A DNA stretch of 64,000 bases from Sterolibacterium sp964521075 (GTDB lineage: Bacteria > Pseudomonadota > Gammaproteobacteria > Burkholderiales > Rhodocyclaceae): NCBI GenBank assembly GCA_964521075.1, contig CAZFPI010000001.1:8386-72385 (forward strand), written 5' to 3'. A model generated the notes under the pieces. It made no database searches and was not told where the DNA came from. It saw only the letters and a program-made list of their open reading frames with translations. A program made the translations under genes and the position numbers. This document shows, piece by piece, positions 8,384 through 17,017 of this stretch; within the stretch, counting starts at the first letter, position 1, and the number at the start of each line of letters is the position of its first letter.

Positions 8384-11335
8384 TCAGTTCTTTGAGGTGT
8401 CTTCAATGGCTTCGGCCACACGCTCCATACGCATGAAGCGCGAGCCCTTGATGAGAACGGTGGTGTCGGCATCCAGCAGGGGGCGCAGCGCGTTGAGCAG
8501 GGGGGCGAGGCTGGCGAAATGTTGCGCGCCTTCACCAAAATTTCGTACGGCGGCGGCTGTGTGTTGGCCCAGTGCCAGCAGATGGTCGACGCCAGTGCTT
8601 TTGGCGTAGCCGCCGATCTCGTCGTGGAATTGCCCGCTTTGCTCGCCAACTTCCCCCATGTCGCCCATGACAAAGATTTTCTTGCCCGGGAGTGTGGCCA
8701 GAACGTCGAGGGCCGCCCGCATGGAATCCGGATTGGCGTTGTAGCTGTCGTCGATGATGTGCGAGCCCGAGATGCCCGCCCGTTGCTGCAGACGCCCCTT
8801 GACACCCGCATAGGCTGAGAGCCCGGCGACGACGGTAGCCAGTGGCACACCTGCCGCCAGGCAGGCTGCGGCTGCCGCCACGGCGTTACGGGCGTTGTGC
8901 TGGCCGGGAACCTTGAGGTCAACGATGCCTTCGCCTTGGGGGGTGTGCAAGATCAGCTGGCCACCTGGCGCATGGGCCGGGCGATATTCGCCTTGTACTT
9001 CGCCGCTACCGTCGATGCCGAAGCCGATGATGTGCTCTATCCCCGCCTGCAGCGCAAGCTGATGCCACAGCTCGCCATGGCTGTCATCCCGGTTGATGAT
9101 GGCCGTTCCCTCGGAAGAAAGACCGGCGAAAATTTCTCCCTTGGCCCGGGCAACGGCGGTCAGGCTGCCCAGTCCTTCGAGGTGGGCGTGCTGGGCATTG
9201 TTGATCAGCGCGACGGTGGGCACTGCGATGCGCGTCAGCGTGTCGATTTCGCCGGGGTGGTTCATGCCCATTTCGATTACTGCCGCACGATGCGTCGAAC
9301 GCAGGCGCAATAGCATCAGGGGAAGCCCAATGTCATTATTGAGATTGCCCAGGGTGGAAAGCACGGCTGTGGCCGGGTCGTCACCTTCGGCTCGTGCCTG
9401 TTCGCGCAGGATGAGCGCGCACATTTCCTTGACCGTTGTTTTGCCATTGCTGCCGGTTATGCCGATCAGCGGCAGGCGGAAACGGTTTCGCCAGGCGTGG
9501 GCAAGTTGTCCCAGCGCGCGCCGGGTGTCGGCTACGACGATCAGCGGTAGACGCGGCAGGCCGTCCGCCGCGTGAGTTTGTTGTGCCATCCAGGCTTCAT
9601 CGACGAGTGCGGCGGCGACTCCCTGTTCGGTGGCGGACAGGACGAAATCGTGCCCGTCAAAGTTTTCCCCCCGAAGGGCAATGAAAAGCTCACCTGCCGC
9701 GAGCTTGCGGCTGTCGGTGGAGACAGCACTGAATTCCAGGGATGCCTGGTCTGGCTGGTGCAGGTATCCCCCACAGGCCCTGGCTGCTTCATCGAGCGAC
9801 ATCATGCCGTTCTTTCGCCAGCGGGCGAGGGCAGCTTGCGCCTGTTCGAGATCGGAGAAGGGGGTGCGTTTCCCGGCGATTTCCTGATAATCCTCGTGGC
9901 CTTTGCCTGCGATCAGCAGTACGTCGGTGGCTTGCATGCCTTGCACGGCGGTATGGATCGCGGCCGCGCGATCCGTATCGGTGCGGGCAGCGGTTTGCAT
10001 GCCTTCCAGTATGGCGTCGATGATGGCCCGGGGATCTTCATTCCGGGGGTTGTCGCTGGTGACGATGATCCGGTCGGCATGGCGTTCTGCTGCCCGGCCC
10101 ATCAGGGGGCGTTTACCCGGGTCGCGTGAACCACCGCAACCGAAGACGCAGCCAAGCTGCCCGCCGCGTGCTGTGGCGACTTCACGCAAGGTGCGGAGGG
10201 CTTGTTCGAGTGCATCGGGTGTATGGGCGTAGTCGACGACGACAAGCGGTTCATGCCGGTCTGCGTGACGAGGCACGATCTGCAGGCGGCCTGCGGGCGG
10301 TGTCAGTTCGCCCAGTTTTCTTGCCGCAATCGCGGGTGACAGGCCCATTCCTGTCAGCGCGCCAAAGACGGCCAGCAGGTTGGAAACATTGAAACGGCCC
10401 AGCAGACGGGAGGTGATGCCGAATTCTTCGCGCGTGGTCGCCAGGGTGAATTTCACCCCCTCTCCGCTAATCGACAGGTGACGGGCACTGAGACATTCGT
10501 CGACGCTGACTGCGTGGGGGTTGTTTTCGTCCAGGGTGTAGCCGATGCGCTGCACGCCTTTCCCGGCAAGATGTCCAGCCAGTGCGACGCCGAGCGGGTC
10601 GTCGAGGTTGAGTACGGCGGTGCGTATGCCAGGCAGTTCAAAAAGCCGGGCCTTGGCTGCCGCATACTGAAGCATGCCGCCGTGATATTCCAGGTGGTCG
10701 CGCGTGAGGTTGGTGAAGACGACGGTATCGAAATGAACGGCATTGACCCGCCCCTGGTCAAGGCCGATGGAGGAGACTTCCATGGCACAGAATTTCGCGC
10801 CGTCGTCCCGAATTTTTGCCAGCGTGGACTGGAGTGTCAGTGCGTCCGGCGTGGTGTTTTCGCCGGGCTGGCGTTCCTTGCCGTAGATGCCGTTGCCCAG
10901 TGTGCCGATCGCGCCGCAGGGCTGATCTGCCAGGCTCATCGCCTGGGCAATCCACTGGCTGACCGAGGTTTTTCCGTTGGTTCCCGTGATGCCGCAGACC
11001 TTGATGTGTTCCGAGGGGCGGCCGCAGATTTCATGACCGAGTTCTCCGGTCAGGTTGATGAGGCCGCGTACCGGGATATTGGGGGTTTTCCCCATCTTCG
11101 CAGCAAGCTCGCCAGAGGATTCGCTTTCCCAGAGAATGGCGCAGGCTCCCCGCGACAGGGCGTCGGATATGTGTTGACGCCCATCGCTGCGCTGGCCTGG
11201 CAGGGCGGCGAATATCTCGCCCGGGAGCAGACGCCGCGAGTCTGATTGAATGCCCTTGGCGGAAATGCCCAGCCGCCTGAGTTCATCGAGAATTCCGGCG
11301 GTTGTTTCGATAATGGTTTTGGCAGGCGGCTTCAC
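8384..11335 (-). CDS. murEF: MurE-MurF fusion: DAP-adding and D-Ala-D-Ala-adding ligase
   Basis: A single 983-aa reading frame holds two Mur ligases. Residues 1-510 are MurE, with P-loop GTNGKTS (118-124), the meso-diaminopimelate-selecting DNPR motif (428-431) and AGKGHEDYQ (476-484). From Met511/Met512 (ATG at 9805 and 9802) begins MurF, with P-loop GSNGKTT (628-634) and KGRLQQR. No stop separates them: MurE ends ARWRKNG and the next codons are the two ATGs. The start is GTG at 11335, sharing GTGA with the ftsI stop. The frame stays open further upstream, but that part is ftsI in another frame. MurE-MurF fusions are known in Bordetella pertussis. Internal initiation at the ATG pair could also yield free MurF. 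Confidence 0.93.
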   Translation of the reverse strand: MKPPAKTIIETTAGILDELRRLGISAKGIQSDSRRLLPGEIFAALPGQRSDGRQHISDALSRGACAILWESESSGELAAKMGKTPNIPVRGLINLTGELGHEICGRPSEHIKVCGITGTNGKTSVSQWIAQAMSLADQPCGAIGTLGNGIYGKERQPGENTTPDALTLQSTLAKIRDDGAKFCAMEVSSIGLDQGRVNAVHFDTVVFTNLTRDHLEYHGGMLQYAAAKARLFELPGIRTAVLNLDDPLGVALAGHLAGKGVQRIGYTLDENNPHAVSVDECLSARHLSISGEGVKFTLATTREEFGITSRLLGRFNVSNLLAVFGALTGMGLSPAIAARKLGELTPPAGRLQIVPRHADRHEPLVVVDYAHTPDALEQALRTLREVATARGGQLGCVFGCGGSRDPGKRPLMGRAAERHADRIIVTSDNPRNEDPRAIIDAILEGMQTAARTDTDRAAAIHTAVQGMQATDVLLIAGKGHEDYQEIAGKRTPFSDLEQAQAALARWRKNGMMSLDEAARACGGYLHQPDQASLEFSAVSTDSRKLAAGELFIALRGENFDGHDFVLSATEQGVAAALVDEAWMAQQTHAADGLPRLPLIVVADTRRALGQLAHAWRNRFRLPLIGITGSNGKTTVKEMCALILREQARAEGDDPATAVLSTLGNLNNDIGLPLMLLRLRSTHRAAVIEMGMNHPGEIDTLTRIAVPTVALINNAQHAHLEGLGSLTAVARAKGEIFAGLSSEGTAIINRDDSHGELWHQLALQAGIEHIIGFGIDGSGEVQGEYRPAHAPGGQLILHTPQGEGIVDLKVPGQHNARNAVAAAAACLAAGVPLATVVAGLSAYAGVKGRLQQRAGISGSHIIDDSYNANPDSMRAALDVLATLPGKKIFVMGDMGEVGEQSGQFHDEIGGYAKSTGVDHLLALGQHTAAAVRNFGEGAQHFASLAPLLNALRPLLDADTTVLIKGSRFMRMERVAEAIEDTSKN

Positions 11336-12936
11336 ATGCTCTCCTTGACGACCGGCGCATTTTCGGTGGCGGTAGCCTGTTGTCTGGCATCGGCATCCGG
11401 TGCGATCCCCAGGGTACGCAGGCTGCCTCCCATGACGCGTGAAAATACNNNNNNNNNNNNNNNNNNNNNNNNNNNNNNNNNNNNNNNNNNNNNNNNNNNN
11501 NNNNNNNNNNNNNNNNNNNNNNNNNNNNNNNNNNNNNNNNNNNNNNNNTCCAGCATGGCGCGGACTTCCCGGGCCGTCTGCCCGGAGAAGACTTGTCTGC
11601 CGGTCGGCGGAGGGGCATCCATCCGCAGGAGGGAGAGCGGTACGAGATCGCCATCCCGCGCAAAGGCGAGGTAGGCGTGGGCCAGCTGGATGAGAGTGAC
11701 GGAAATACCGTGACCATAAGCCATGGTGGCCTGCTCGATGGGTCGCCAGGTCTTTGCCGCCCGCAGACGGCCGCCGACTTCCCCGGGAAAGCCGAGCTTG
11801 AGCGGCGTGCCAAAACCGAGCGCGTCGAACATTTCCCACATTTCCTGTGGAGGAAAACTCAGGGCAATCTTTGCCGAACCGACGTTGGAGGATTTCTGGA
11901 TGACCTGGGCTACCGAGAGCACACCGTGGACATGGGCATCATGAATGGTGGCATTGCCGATGGAAAGATAGCCCGGGGCCGTCTGAATCGGGGTGTCTGG
12001 CCGGTATTTCCCTTTTTCCAGGCCAAGCCCGATTGTAAAAGGCTTCATGGTCGAGCCGGGTTCGAAAGTGTCTGTCAGGGCACGATTACGCAACGATCCG
12101 CCCACGAGGCGCGCCCGGTTGTTCGGGTTGTAGGTCGGGAAGTTGACCAAGGCCAGGATTTCACCCGTCTTGGCGTCCAAAACGACGACACCACCGCCTC
12201 TGGCCTTGTGATCGATCATGGCCTGACGCAGATTGCTGTAAGCCAGATACTGAATTTTTGAGTCAATGGCCAGATCAATGTCCCGGCCCTCCTGGGGGGG
12301 GCGGATGCTTTCGACGTCTTCGACGATCTGGCCGCGCCTGTCTTTGATGACGCGACGGCTTCCGGGCTTGCCGGCAAGTTTTTCCTGAAAGGCCAGCTCC
12401 ACCCCTTCTTGCCCGATATCTTTGTCACCGGTGAAACCCAGCAGGTGAGAGGTGACATCGGCTGCCGGGTAATAGCGTCGGTATTCCCGCTGTTCGTGTA
12501 TGCCCGGCAGATCGAGCCGGGCAATCCTGTCGGCCAGCTCGGGGGAGATCTGCTGTTTGATGAAGACAAAATCCCGGTTGCTGGCGAGCTTGTGATTCAG
12601 TTCGCGCACGTCCATTTCCAGCAGGCCAGCCAGGTTTCTCGCCTGCGCCGGTTGCAGTTTGGCATCTTCCGGAATGGCCCAGATGGACTTGACCGGCGTC
12701 GACATGGCGACGACTTCTCCGTGCCGATCCAGGATGCGGCCACGGGTCGCAGGCATTTCGATGACACGGGAATAGCGTGACGCCCCTTTTTCCTGAAGGA
12801 ATCCGCTATTGAAACCTTGCAGGTAAATAGCCCACCCGGCCAGGGCGACAAAGCCCAGGGAGAGCACCAGCAGCACCAGGCGGGAACGCCACTGGGGCAG
12901 CACTTCGGACAGCAGGGGGCTTCGGGAAAATTTCAT
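11332..12936 (-). CDS. ftsI: Septal peptidoglycan transpeptidase FtsI (PBP3), interrupted by an assembly gap
   Basis: Class B penicillin-binding protein that cross-links septal peptidoglycan with FtsW. It has an N-terminal membrane anchor (about 18-38), a dimerisation domain with PATRGRILDRHG (62-73), then the transpeptidase domain with STMK (catalytic Ser295) and SSN (349-351). The KTG motif is not visible: 100 Ns at 11449-11548 replace the segment between REVRAML and VFSRVMGG. Homologues have about 75-80 residues there, so the true gap is probably near 230 bases. ATG at 12936 shares ATGA with the ftsL stop. The displayed length of 534 aa is therefore an underestimate. Confidence 0.93.
   Translation of the reverse strand: MKFSRSPLLSEVLPQWRSRLVLLVLSLGFVALAGWAIYLQGFNSGFLQEKGASRYSRVIEMPATRGRILDRHGEVVAMSTPVKSIWAIPEDAKLQPAQARNLAGLLEMDVRELNHKLASNRDFVFIKQQISPELADRIARLDLPGIHEQREYRRYYPAADVTSHLLGFTGDKDIGQEGVELAFQEKLAGKPGSRRVIKDRRGQIVEDVESIRPPQEGRDIDLAIDSKIQYLAYSNLRQAMIDHKARGGGVVVLDAKTGEILALVNFPTYNPNNRARLVGGSLRNRALTDTFEPGSTMKPFTIGLGLEKGKYRPDTPIQTAPGYLSIGNATIHDAHVHGVLSVAQVIQKSSNVGSAKIALSFPPQEMWEMFDALGFGTPLKLGFPGEVGGRLRAAKTWRPIEQATMAYGHGISVTLIQLAHAYLAFARDGDLVPLSLLRMDAPPPTGRQVFSGQTAREVRAMLXXXXXXXXXXXXXXXXXXXXXXXXXXXXXXXXXXVFSRVMGGSLRTLGIAPDADARQQATATENAPVVKESM
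11449..11548. other. Assembly gap of 100 N inside ftsI
   Basis: One hundred consecutive N, a conventional placeholder for a gap of unknown size. It removes the part of ftsI that should encode the KTG triad and its surroundings. The frame continues across by chance of the N count, so the gene need not be broken. Confidence 0.99.
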
Positions 12937-13229
12937 TTTGCCGCCGCCCGGATGGTGGCCTGTTTGCCGGACAGTTCAACGCTCATGATCTGGGGGCCCG
13001 CGGGCGGCTTCATGTGCAATTTGTCCCGGGCGATGGATTCCACCCGTGCGTGGCTGGCCCAGGTGCTTTGCTCCAGCTGTAATTGCCCCCACTCGACATC
13101 GAGATCACGCATCCGGGCCTGCTCGTGCTCGATTTGCGTCACCAGCTTTCTGGCACGATGATTCGAATTGACTGTTCCGAGGGCGCAGGCCACGGCGACA
13201 ATCAGCAGGATCAGGTTCAGACGGAGCAT
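12933..13229 (-). CDS. ftsL: Cell division protein FtsL
   Basis: Small bitopic divisome protein that forms the FtsQLB complex. From ATG at 13229 it is 98 aa: a short basic start (MLRLN), one hydrophobic helix to about residue 20, and a periplasmic coiled coil (NHRARKLVTQIEHEQARMRDLDVEWGQLQLEQ) followed by the typical IARDKLHM region. The frame is open upstream to 13298 but that overlaps rsmH. Identification rests on size, topology and the rsmH-ftsL-ftsI order as much as on sequence, because the family is poorly conserved. Confidence 0.9.
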   Translation of the reverse strand: MLRLNLILLIVAVACALGTVNSNHRARKLVTQIEHEQARMRDLDVEWGQLQLEQSTWASHARVESIARDKLHMKPPAGPQIMSVELSGKQATIRAAAK

Positions 13230-13251
13230 GGGGGAGTGAGAAGGCCTGGCC

Positions 13252-14205
13252 TCAAGCCTTGTTTTCTGCCGCTTTTTCCGCGACACGCATGACAGCACTG
13301 CGAGCGCGGGGATTGGCGGTTACTTCTTCGTTACCGGGAAATACCGGCTTTCCAGTCAGGCGCAGCCGGGGTTGCGGCAATTCGGCAGCCCGGATCGGCA
13401 AACGGCTGGGCAGGCGTGGCGGCTGCGATTCGTCGCGCATGAAATGCTTGACGATGCGGTCTTCGAGGGAATGAAAACTGATGACCACCAGACGCCCTCC
13501 AGGCTTGAGGCGTGTCGCCGCCTGCGGCAGGGCTAGCGACAGTTCCTCAAGTTCCTGATTGATGTGTATCCGCAAGGCCTGAAAGCTGCGGGTCGCCGGA
13601 TGCTGGCCCGGTTCGCGCGTACGGACGGCTTTTTCCACGAGCGCGGCAAATTGTCCAGTGGTTGTAATACGGCATTCGGCCCGAGTAGCCACAACCGCCT
13701 TTGCAATCGCATGAGCAAACCGTTCTTCACCATAATTTTTGATGACCCTTTCTATTTCCTGTTGAGAAGCCTGATCCAACCAGTCCGCCGCCGTCTGGCC
13801 ACGGCTGGTATCCATACGCATGTCGAGCGGTGCGTCGAAGCGAAAACTGAATCCCCGCGCGGCTTCGTCCAGCTGCGGCGATGACACGCCAATATCCAGC
13901 AGTACGCCATCGACCTGCCCGACCTGTAATTCGTCCAGCACCTGCGACATTTCGCCAAAACGCGCGTGGCGCAGGCTGAAACGCGAGTCTTCCGCCATTA
14001 ATGCCTGCGACGCTGCGACAGCTGTCAGGTCACGATCCAGCGCGATCAGGCGGCCTTGCGTGCCCAGTCGCTCAAGAATCGCCCGGCTATGCCCGCCTCG
14101 TCCGAAGGTGGCATCCACATAGATACCCTCCGGGCGAATGGCCAGCGCATCAACCGCTTCTTGCAGCAGCACGGTGCGATGCCCGAGGGGCGCACCGGTA
14201 TTCAC
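13252..14205 (-). CDS. rsmH: 16S rRNA (cytosine1402-N4)-methyltransferase
   Basis: SAM-dependent enzyme that N4-methylates C1402 in the ribosomal P site, encoded in dcw clusters throughout bacteria. Of 317 aa. It begins with HRTVLLQEAVDAL and has the SAM-binding loop YVDATFGRGGHSRAIL (29-44). LLDIGVSSPQLDEAARGFSF is a hallmark of the family, and VISFHSLEDRIVKHFM the C-terminal signature. ATG at 14205 overlaps the mraZ stop by 4 bases. Confidence 0.97.
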   Translation of the reverse strand: MNTGAPLGHRTVLLQEAVDALAIRPEGIYVDATFGRGGHSRAILERLGTQGRLIALDRDLTAVAASQALMAEDSRFSLRHARFGEMSQVLDELQVGQVDGVLLDIGVSSPQLDEAARGFSFRFDAPLDMRMDTSRGQTAADWLDQASQQEIERVIKNYGEERFAHAIAKAVVATRAECRITTTGQFAALVEKAVRTREPGQHPATRSFQALRIHINQELEELSLALPQAATRLKPGGRLVVISFHSLEDRIVKHFMRDESQPPRLPSRLPIRAAELPQPRLRLTGKPVFPGNEEVTANPRARSAVMRVAEKAAENKA

Positions 14206-14648
14206 AGCGTCAGATTCTCCAGTCCGGGGGGCAGAAGTTTGTCGCCCAGGGCAAAGATCGCCTCTTGCTGGGCTTGCCAGCCGGCATCGCTCCAGATTTC
14301 AAAGTGCGAGCCTTGGCCCACCATCCAGATTTCTTTTTCGAGCCCGGCATAGCGGCGCAATTCCGGTGTGACGAGCAGACGGCCTGCGGCGTCCATCTCC
14401 GTGTCGATCGCGTTACCGACGAGCAAGCGGCGCAACAGCGCGGACTGGGCATCCAGGCTGGAGACTGCTAGCACCTTGTCGCGCACCGGTTCCCAGGCGG
14501 GAGCCGGGTAGAGCAGCAGGCAGCGATGCGGATGCGCTGTCAGCACCAGTCGGCCCGTGCCAAGCACTTGCAAGGCGTCACGATGCCGCGCCGGGATCGC
14601 CATGCGCCCCTTGGCATCGAGATTCAATGCGGTTGCCCCCTGGAACAC
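14202..14648 (-). CDS. mraZ: Transcriptional regulator MraZ
   Basis: First gene of the dcw cluster. MraZ is an AbrB-fold DNA-binding protein that forms ring oligomers and represses its own operon through spaced TGGGN repeats. Of 148 aa with two tandem copies of the fold: MFQGATALNLDAKGRMAIPARHR at the start and DTEMDAAGRLLVTPELRRYAGL in the middle, each with the DAKGR/DAAGR core. Three matching TGGG repeats lie 66 to 93 bases upstream, so autoregulation is likely. Confidence 0.96.
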   Translation of the reverse strand: MFQGATALNLDAKGRMAIPARHRDALQVLGTGRLVLTAHPHRCLLLYPAPAWEPVRDKVLAVSSLDAQSALLRRLLVGNAIDTEMDAAGRLLVTPELRRYAGLEKEIWMVGQGSHFEIWSDAGWQAQQEAIFALGDKLLPPGLENLTL

Positions 14649-14713
14649 GCTGATTTGCCCCCTGTCGATTCAAACCCGGTGCGGTAAAAACCGGTCGGTT
14701 TTTGTGTGAATTT

Positions 14714-14740
14714 CCCACTTCCACCCACTTCTTCCCACTT
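14714..14740 (-). promoter_or_regulatory. MraZ operator: three GTGGG direct repeats
   Basis: On the minus strand AAGTGGG occurs three times at an exact 10-base period (plus-strand cccactt at 14714-14720, 14724-14730 and 14734-14740). MraZ boxes in other bacteria are TGGGN repeats separated by 5 bases, which is this arrangement. The upstream-most repeat overlaps the -10 element. Confidence 0.88.
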
Positions 14741-14765
14741 TATTTCAGATTTTTTAAGTGGTCAA
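14737..14765 (-). promoter_or_regulatory. Sigma-70 promoter of the dcw cluster (Pmra)
   Basis: On the minus strand TTGACC (14765-14760), a 17-base spacer and TAAAGT (14742-14737). Transcription would start about 80 bases before the mraZ ATG. The MraZ repeats run from the -10 into the initial transcribed region, so MraZ binding would block initiation. Confidence 0.75.
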
Positions 14766-14927
14766 GGGAAAAACCGCTTTTTTCTTTGGGGGACAATGAC
14801 TTAGCTATGACTTTGGCTGATTTTTTGAAATCATTTTGTTGAATGAAATCAATGGTAATAGGATGTGATTTGTAAGTCGTTTCTTAACTGGCGACCCGGC
14901 GGGTGGGAAAGAATTTTCCACTGGGCG

Positions 14928-14956
14928 TTGACATTGAAAAGTTAGCAAATGATAAT
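14928..14956 (+). promoter_or_regulatory. Sigma-70 promoter of the tonB-exbBD operon
   Basis: TTGACA at 14928-14933, a 17-base spacer, and GATAAT at 14951-14956. The match to consensus is 11 of 12, so the promoter should be strong when not repressed. Confidence 0.82.
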
Positions 14957-14963
14957 CAATCTC
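14945..14963 (+). promoter_or_regulatory. Fur box over the tonB promoter
   Basis: The 19 bases from 14945 match the classical Fur consensus (GATAATGATAATCATTATC) at 15 positions, including the central AATGATAATCA. It covers the -10 element, so iron-loaded Fur would repress tonB-exbB-exbD-hemP and probably the receptor genes behind them. Confidence 0.82.
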
Positions 14964-15127
14964 ATTAACGGTCAGGTGCACCAGGTTTGGTGTGGCCGAT
15001 GTGGTGGGCCGGTTTTTTCGGATACCAAAGTAGATGCCGGGCCAAGGGAGATGCCAGGTGTGCCCTGGTTTTCCGGGTGAAATTTGTTCTGTGTTTGTCT
15101 GCCGTGACGGAATGACGGAGGGGAATA

Positions 15128-15808
15128 GTGTTTGATTGCCGGGTTTCTCGCGGGCTTGCACCGGGCCAGATGGCTTTGGTCGTCGCATTGCATGGGGCGA
15201 TGGTCTGGGCGCTGATGCAAGCGCCGAGCGTTGAGTTTCAGGCGGCTGATCCGGTTTTGAGTGTCAGCCTTTTGGCAGTGGATTCCGATGCTGTCGAGCC
15301 GGTTCAGCTGACACCGGCCGCCGTGCCAAAGCCGATGCCCTCCCGCCAGAAGCCTGCCATCGAGCCTCGGTTTCAGACTGTGAATCCGGAAGAGCCCTCG
15401 CAGATTCAGATTGCGGCAGCCATTCCGGATTCACAGTCAGCCAGTCAGCGTGATAACGCGCCGTCTTTGCCGGTGGATGCTTCCGTGGCAGTGGATGTTT
15501 CTGTTTCGCATGCGCCAGCTCCGGTGTCGCTTCCACGGTTCGATGCGGCTTATCTGGATAACCCCCGCCCGGTGTATCCACCCTTGTCCCGGCGCATGGG
15601 AGAGCAGGGGAAGGTTCTGCTGCGTGTGGCCGTGGATTCTGCGGGCAGGCCGACGGACGTTCAGTTGCATCAGGGCAGCGGTTCTTTGCGTCTGGACAGG
15701 GCGGCACTCGATGCTGTCAGAAGCTGGCGGTTCACGCCGGCGCGTCAGGGGGATCTGGCCGTTGCTGCCAGCGTCATTGTCCCCATTGTTTTTTCGTTGA
15801 AGGAGTAG
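15128..15808 (+). CDS. tonB: Energy transducer TonB
   Basis: Couples the ExbB-ExbD proton channel to outer-membrane receptors. Of 226 aa from GTG at 15128, preceded by GGAGGGG at a good distance. One N-terminal helix (about 15-30) is followed by a periplasmic linker and the C-terminal TonB domain with NPRPVYPPLSRRMGEQGKV, GSGSLRLDRAALDAVRSWRF and a final PIVFSL strand. The linker is less proline-rich than in E. coli TonB. The gene is followed at once by exbB and exbD and sits behind a Fur-box promoter, which identifies it as the iron-transport TonB; other TonB-domain proteins are at 23494 and 44523. Confidence 0.93.
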   Translation: MFDCRVSRGLAPGQMALVVALHGAMVWALMQAPSVEFQAADPVLSVSLLAVDSDAVEPVQLTPAAVPKPMPSRQKPAIEPRFQTVNPEEPSQIQIAAAIPDSQSASQRDNAPSLPVDASVAVDVSVSHAPAPVSLPRFDAAYLDNPRPVYPPLSRRMGEQGKVLLRVAVDSAGRPTDVQLHQGSGSLRLDRAALDAVRSWRFTPARQGDLAVAASVIVPIVFSLKE

Positions 15809-15810
15809 GT

Positions 15811-16590
15811 ATGGAAGCGTCCGTCTCGTCTTTGGGCTTTGCCCACTTTCTTGGTCAGGCTGATGCCGTAGCGCGCCTGATTCTTTTCATCATGGGCGTC
15901 ATGTCAATCGGTGTCTGGTATCTCATTCTGGCCAAAGGCTGGCAGCTGTTTCGCGCACAGCGGCGCAGCACTGCATTTCTCAAGGGTTTCTGGCAGGCTG
16001 GTAGCCTGGATGCCGTGGCGCGTGGCTTGCGCGAAACCGGCGTGACAGAGCCTTTTTCACACCTGGTTCATCACGGGTTTACTGCGGTCGAGCAGCATCG
16101 TTACGGTAAGGAAGGTCAGATGTCGCGTGGTCTGATTGATGCCGGGACACCCGACGAATTCCTGACCCGCGCACTCAAACGAGCCATTGCCCAGGACAAG
16201 GCCCGGATGGAATACGGCCAGACCTTTCTCGCGACAGTCGCATCTTCCGCACCTTTCGTGGGCCTGTTCGGTACGGTCTGGGGGATATATCACGCCCTGC
16301 TGGCGATCGGGATGAGCGGGCGCAGCAGCCTCGATCAGGTTGCTGGCCCCGTGGGTGAAGCCCTCATCATGACTGCCCTGGGGCTGGCCGTCGCGATTCC
16401 TGCGGCAGTTGCCTACAACGCCTTCGCACGCGCCAGCCGGAATACTCTGGCAGAGCTCAACTCCTTTGCTCATGACGTTTTTACCTTCCTGGCCACAGGC
16501 TTGAAGGGACAGCAAAAAACCGGCTCGGACGATGTGGCGCAGACTTCGGAGCGCATCATCGCCCGCGTGGCGGCCCGCGCAGCGGCTTGA
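15811..16590 (+). CDS. exbB: Biopolymer transport protein ExbB (MotA/TolQ/ExbB family)
   Basis: Inner-membrane subunit of the proton-driven TonB motor. Of 259 aa with three membrane helices at about 22-45, 145-170 and 185-205. VASSAPFVGLFGTVWGIYHA and GPVGEALIMTALGLAVAIPAAVAYN are the MotA/TolQ/ExbB signatures. ATG at 15811 follows the tonB stop by two bases and has GGAG close upstream. Confidence 0.95.
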   Translation: MEASVSSLGFAHFLGQADAVARLILFIMGVMSIGVWYLILAKGWQLFRAQRRSTAFLKGFWQAGSLDAVARGLRETGVTEPFSHLVHHGFTAVEQHRYGKEGQMSRGLIDAGTPDEFLTRALKRAIAQDKARMEYGQTFLATVASSAPFVGLFGTVWGIYHALLAIGMSGRSSLDQVAGPVGEALIMTALGLAVAIPAAVAYNAFARASRNTLAELNSFAHDVFTFLATGLKGQQKTGSDDVAQTSERIIARVAARAAA

Positions 16591-16600
16591 GGAGATCAGT

Positions 16601-17017
16601 ATGGCTTTTGCTACCCTGACCGATGACGATGGTGACGACGCCATTGCCGAGATCAACATGATCCCGCTGATTGACGTGATGCTCGTGTTGCTGGTGATTT
16701 TCATCGTTGCTGCCCCGTTGCTTCAGCATGCCGTGAATATCGATCTGCCCCGCGCCTCTTCGAGTCCGGTCGATGTGAAGCCGGAAGTCATCCGGTTGAG
16801 CATCGATTCGAATGCGCGGCTCTTCTGGAACGGCGTGCCGATGGAGGCCGCCGGGTTGACGCAGCGTCTTTTTTCCGAGGCGGCGCGTTCGCCGCAGCCC
16901 GAGCTGCACCTGGCCGCAGCTCGCTCCACCCCTTATGAAAAAGTTGCCGAGGTGATGTCCGCTGCCGCGCGGGCTGGGATCACACGTATCGGCTTCATTA
17001 CGGATCCAGCCAAATGA
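16601..17017 (+). CDS. exbD: Biopolymer transport protein ExbD
   Basis: Partner of ExbB. Of 138 aa from ATG at 16601, preceded by GGAGAT. A cytoplasmic start with EINMIPLIDVMLVLLVIFIV gives the single helix with its conserved proton-path aspartate, followed by a periplasmic domain with YEKVAEVMSAAARAGITRIGF. The frame is open upstream to 16532 but that part overlaps exbB. Its TGA overlaps the next ATG. Confidence 0.95.
   Translation: MAFATLTDDDGDDAIAEINMIPLIDVMLVLLVIFIVAAPLLQHAVNIDLPRASSSPVDVKPEVIRLSIDSNARLFWNGVPMEAAGLTQRLFSEAARSPQPELHLAAARSTPYEKVAEVMSAAARAGITRIGFITDPAK

Larger units (their letters stand above)
14649..15127. other. Divergent regulatory region between mraZ and tonB
   Basis: No convincing gene in 479 bases. 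It is AT-rich compared with its neighbours and holds two back-to-back promoters. The minus-strand mraZ promoter with its triple operator is at 14714-14765 and the plus-strand tonB promoter with a Fur box is at 14928-14963. A long untranslated leader of about 160 bases precedes tonB. Confidence 0.8.

Noticed and set aside
11336..11839. Upstream extension of the murE/murF frame
   Set aside because: It lies over ftsI and the N gap; GTG at 11335 with the GTGA overlap is the natural start.
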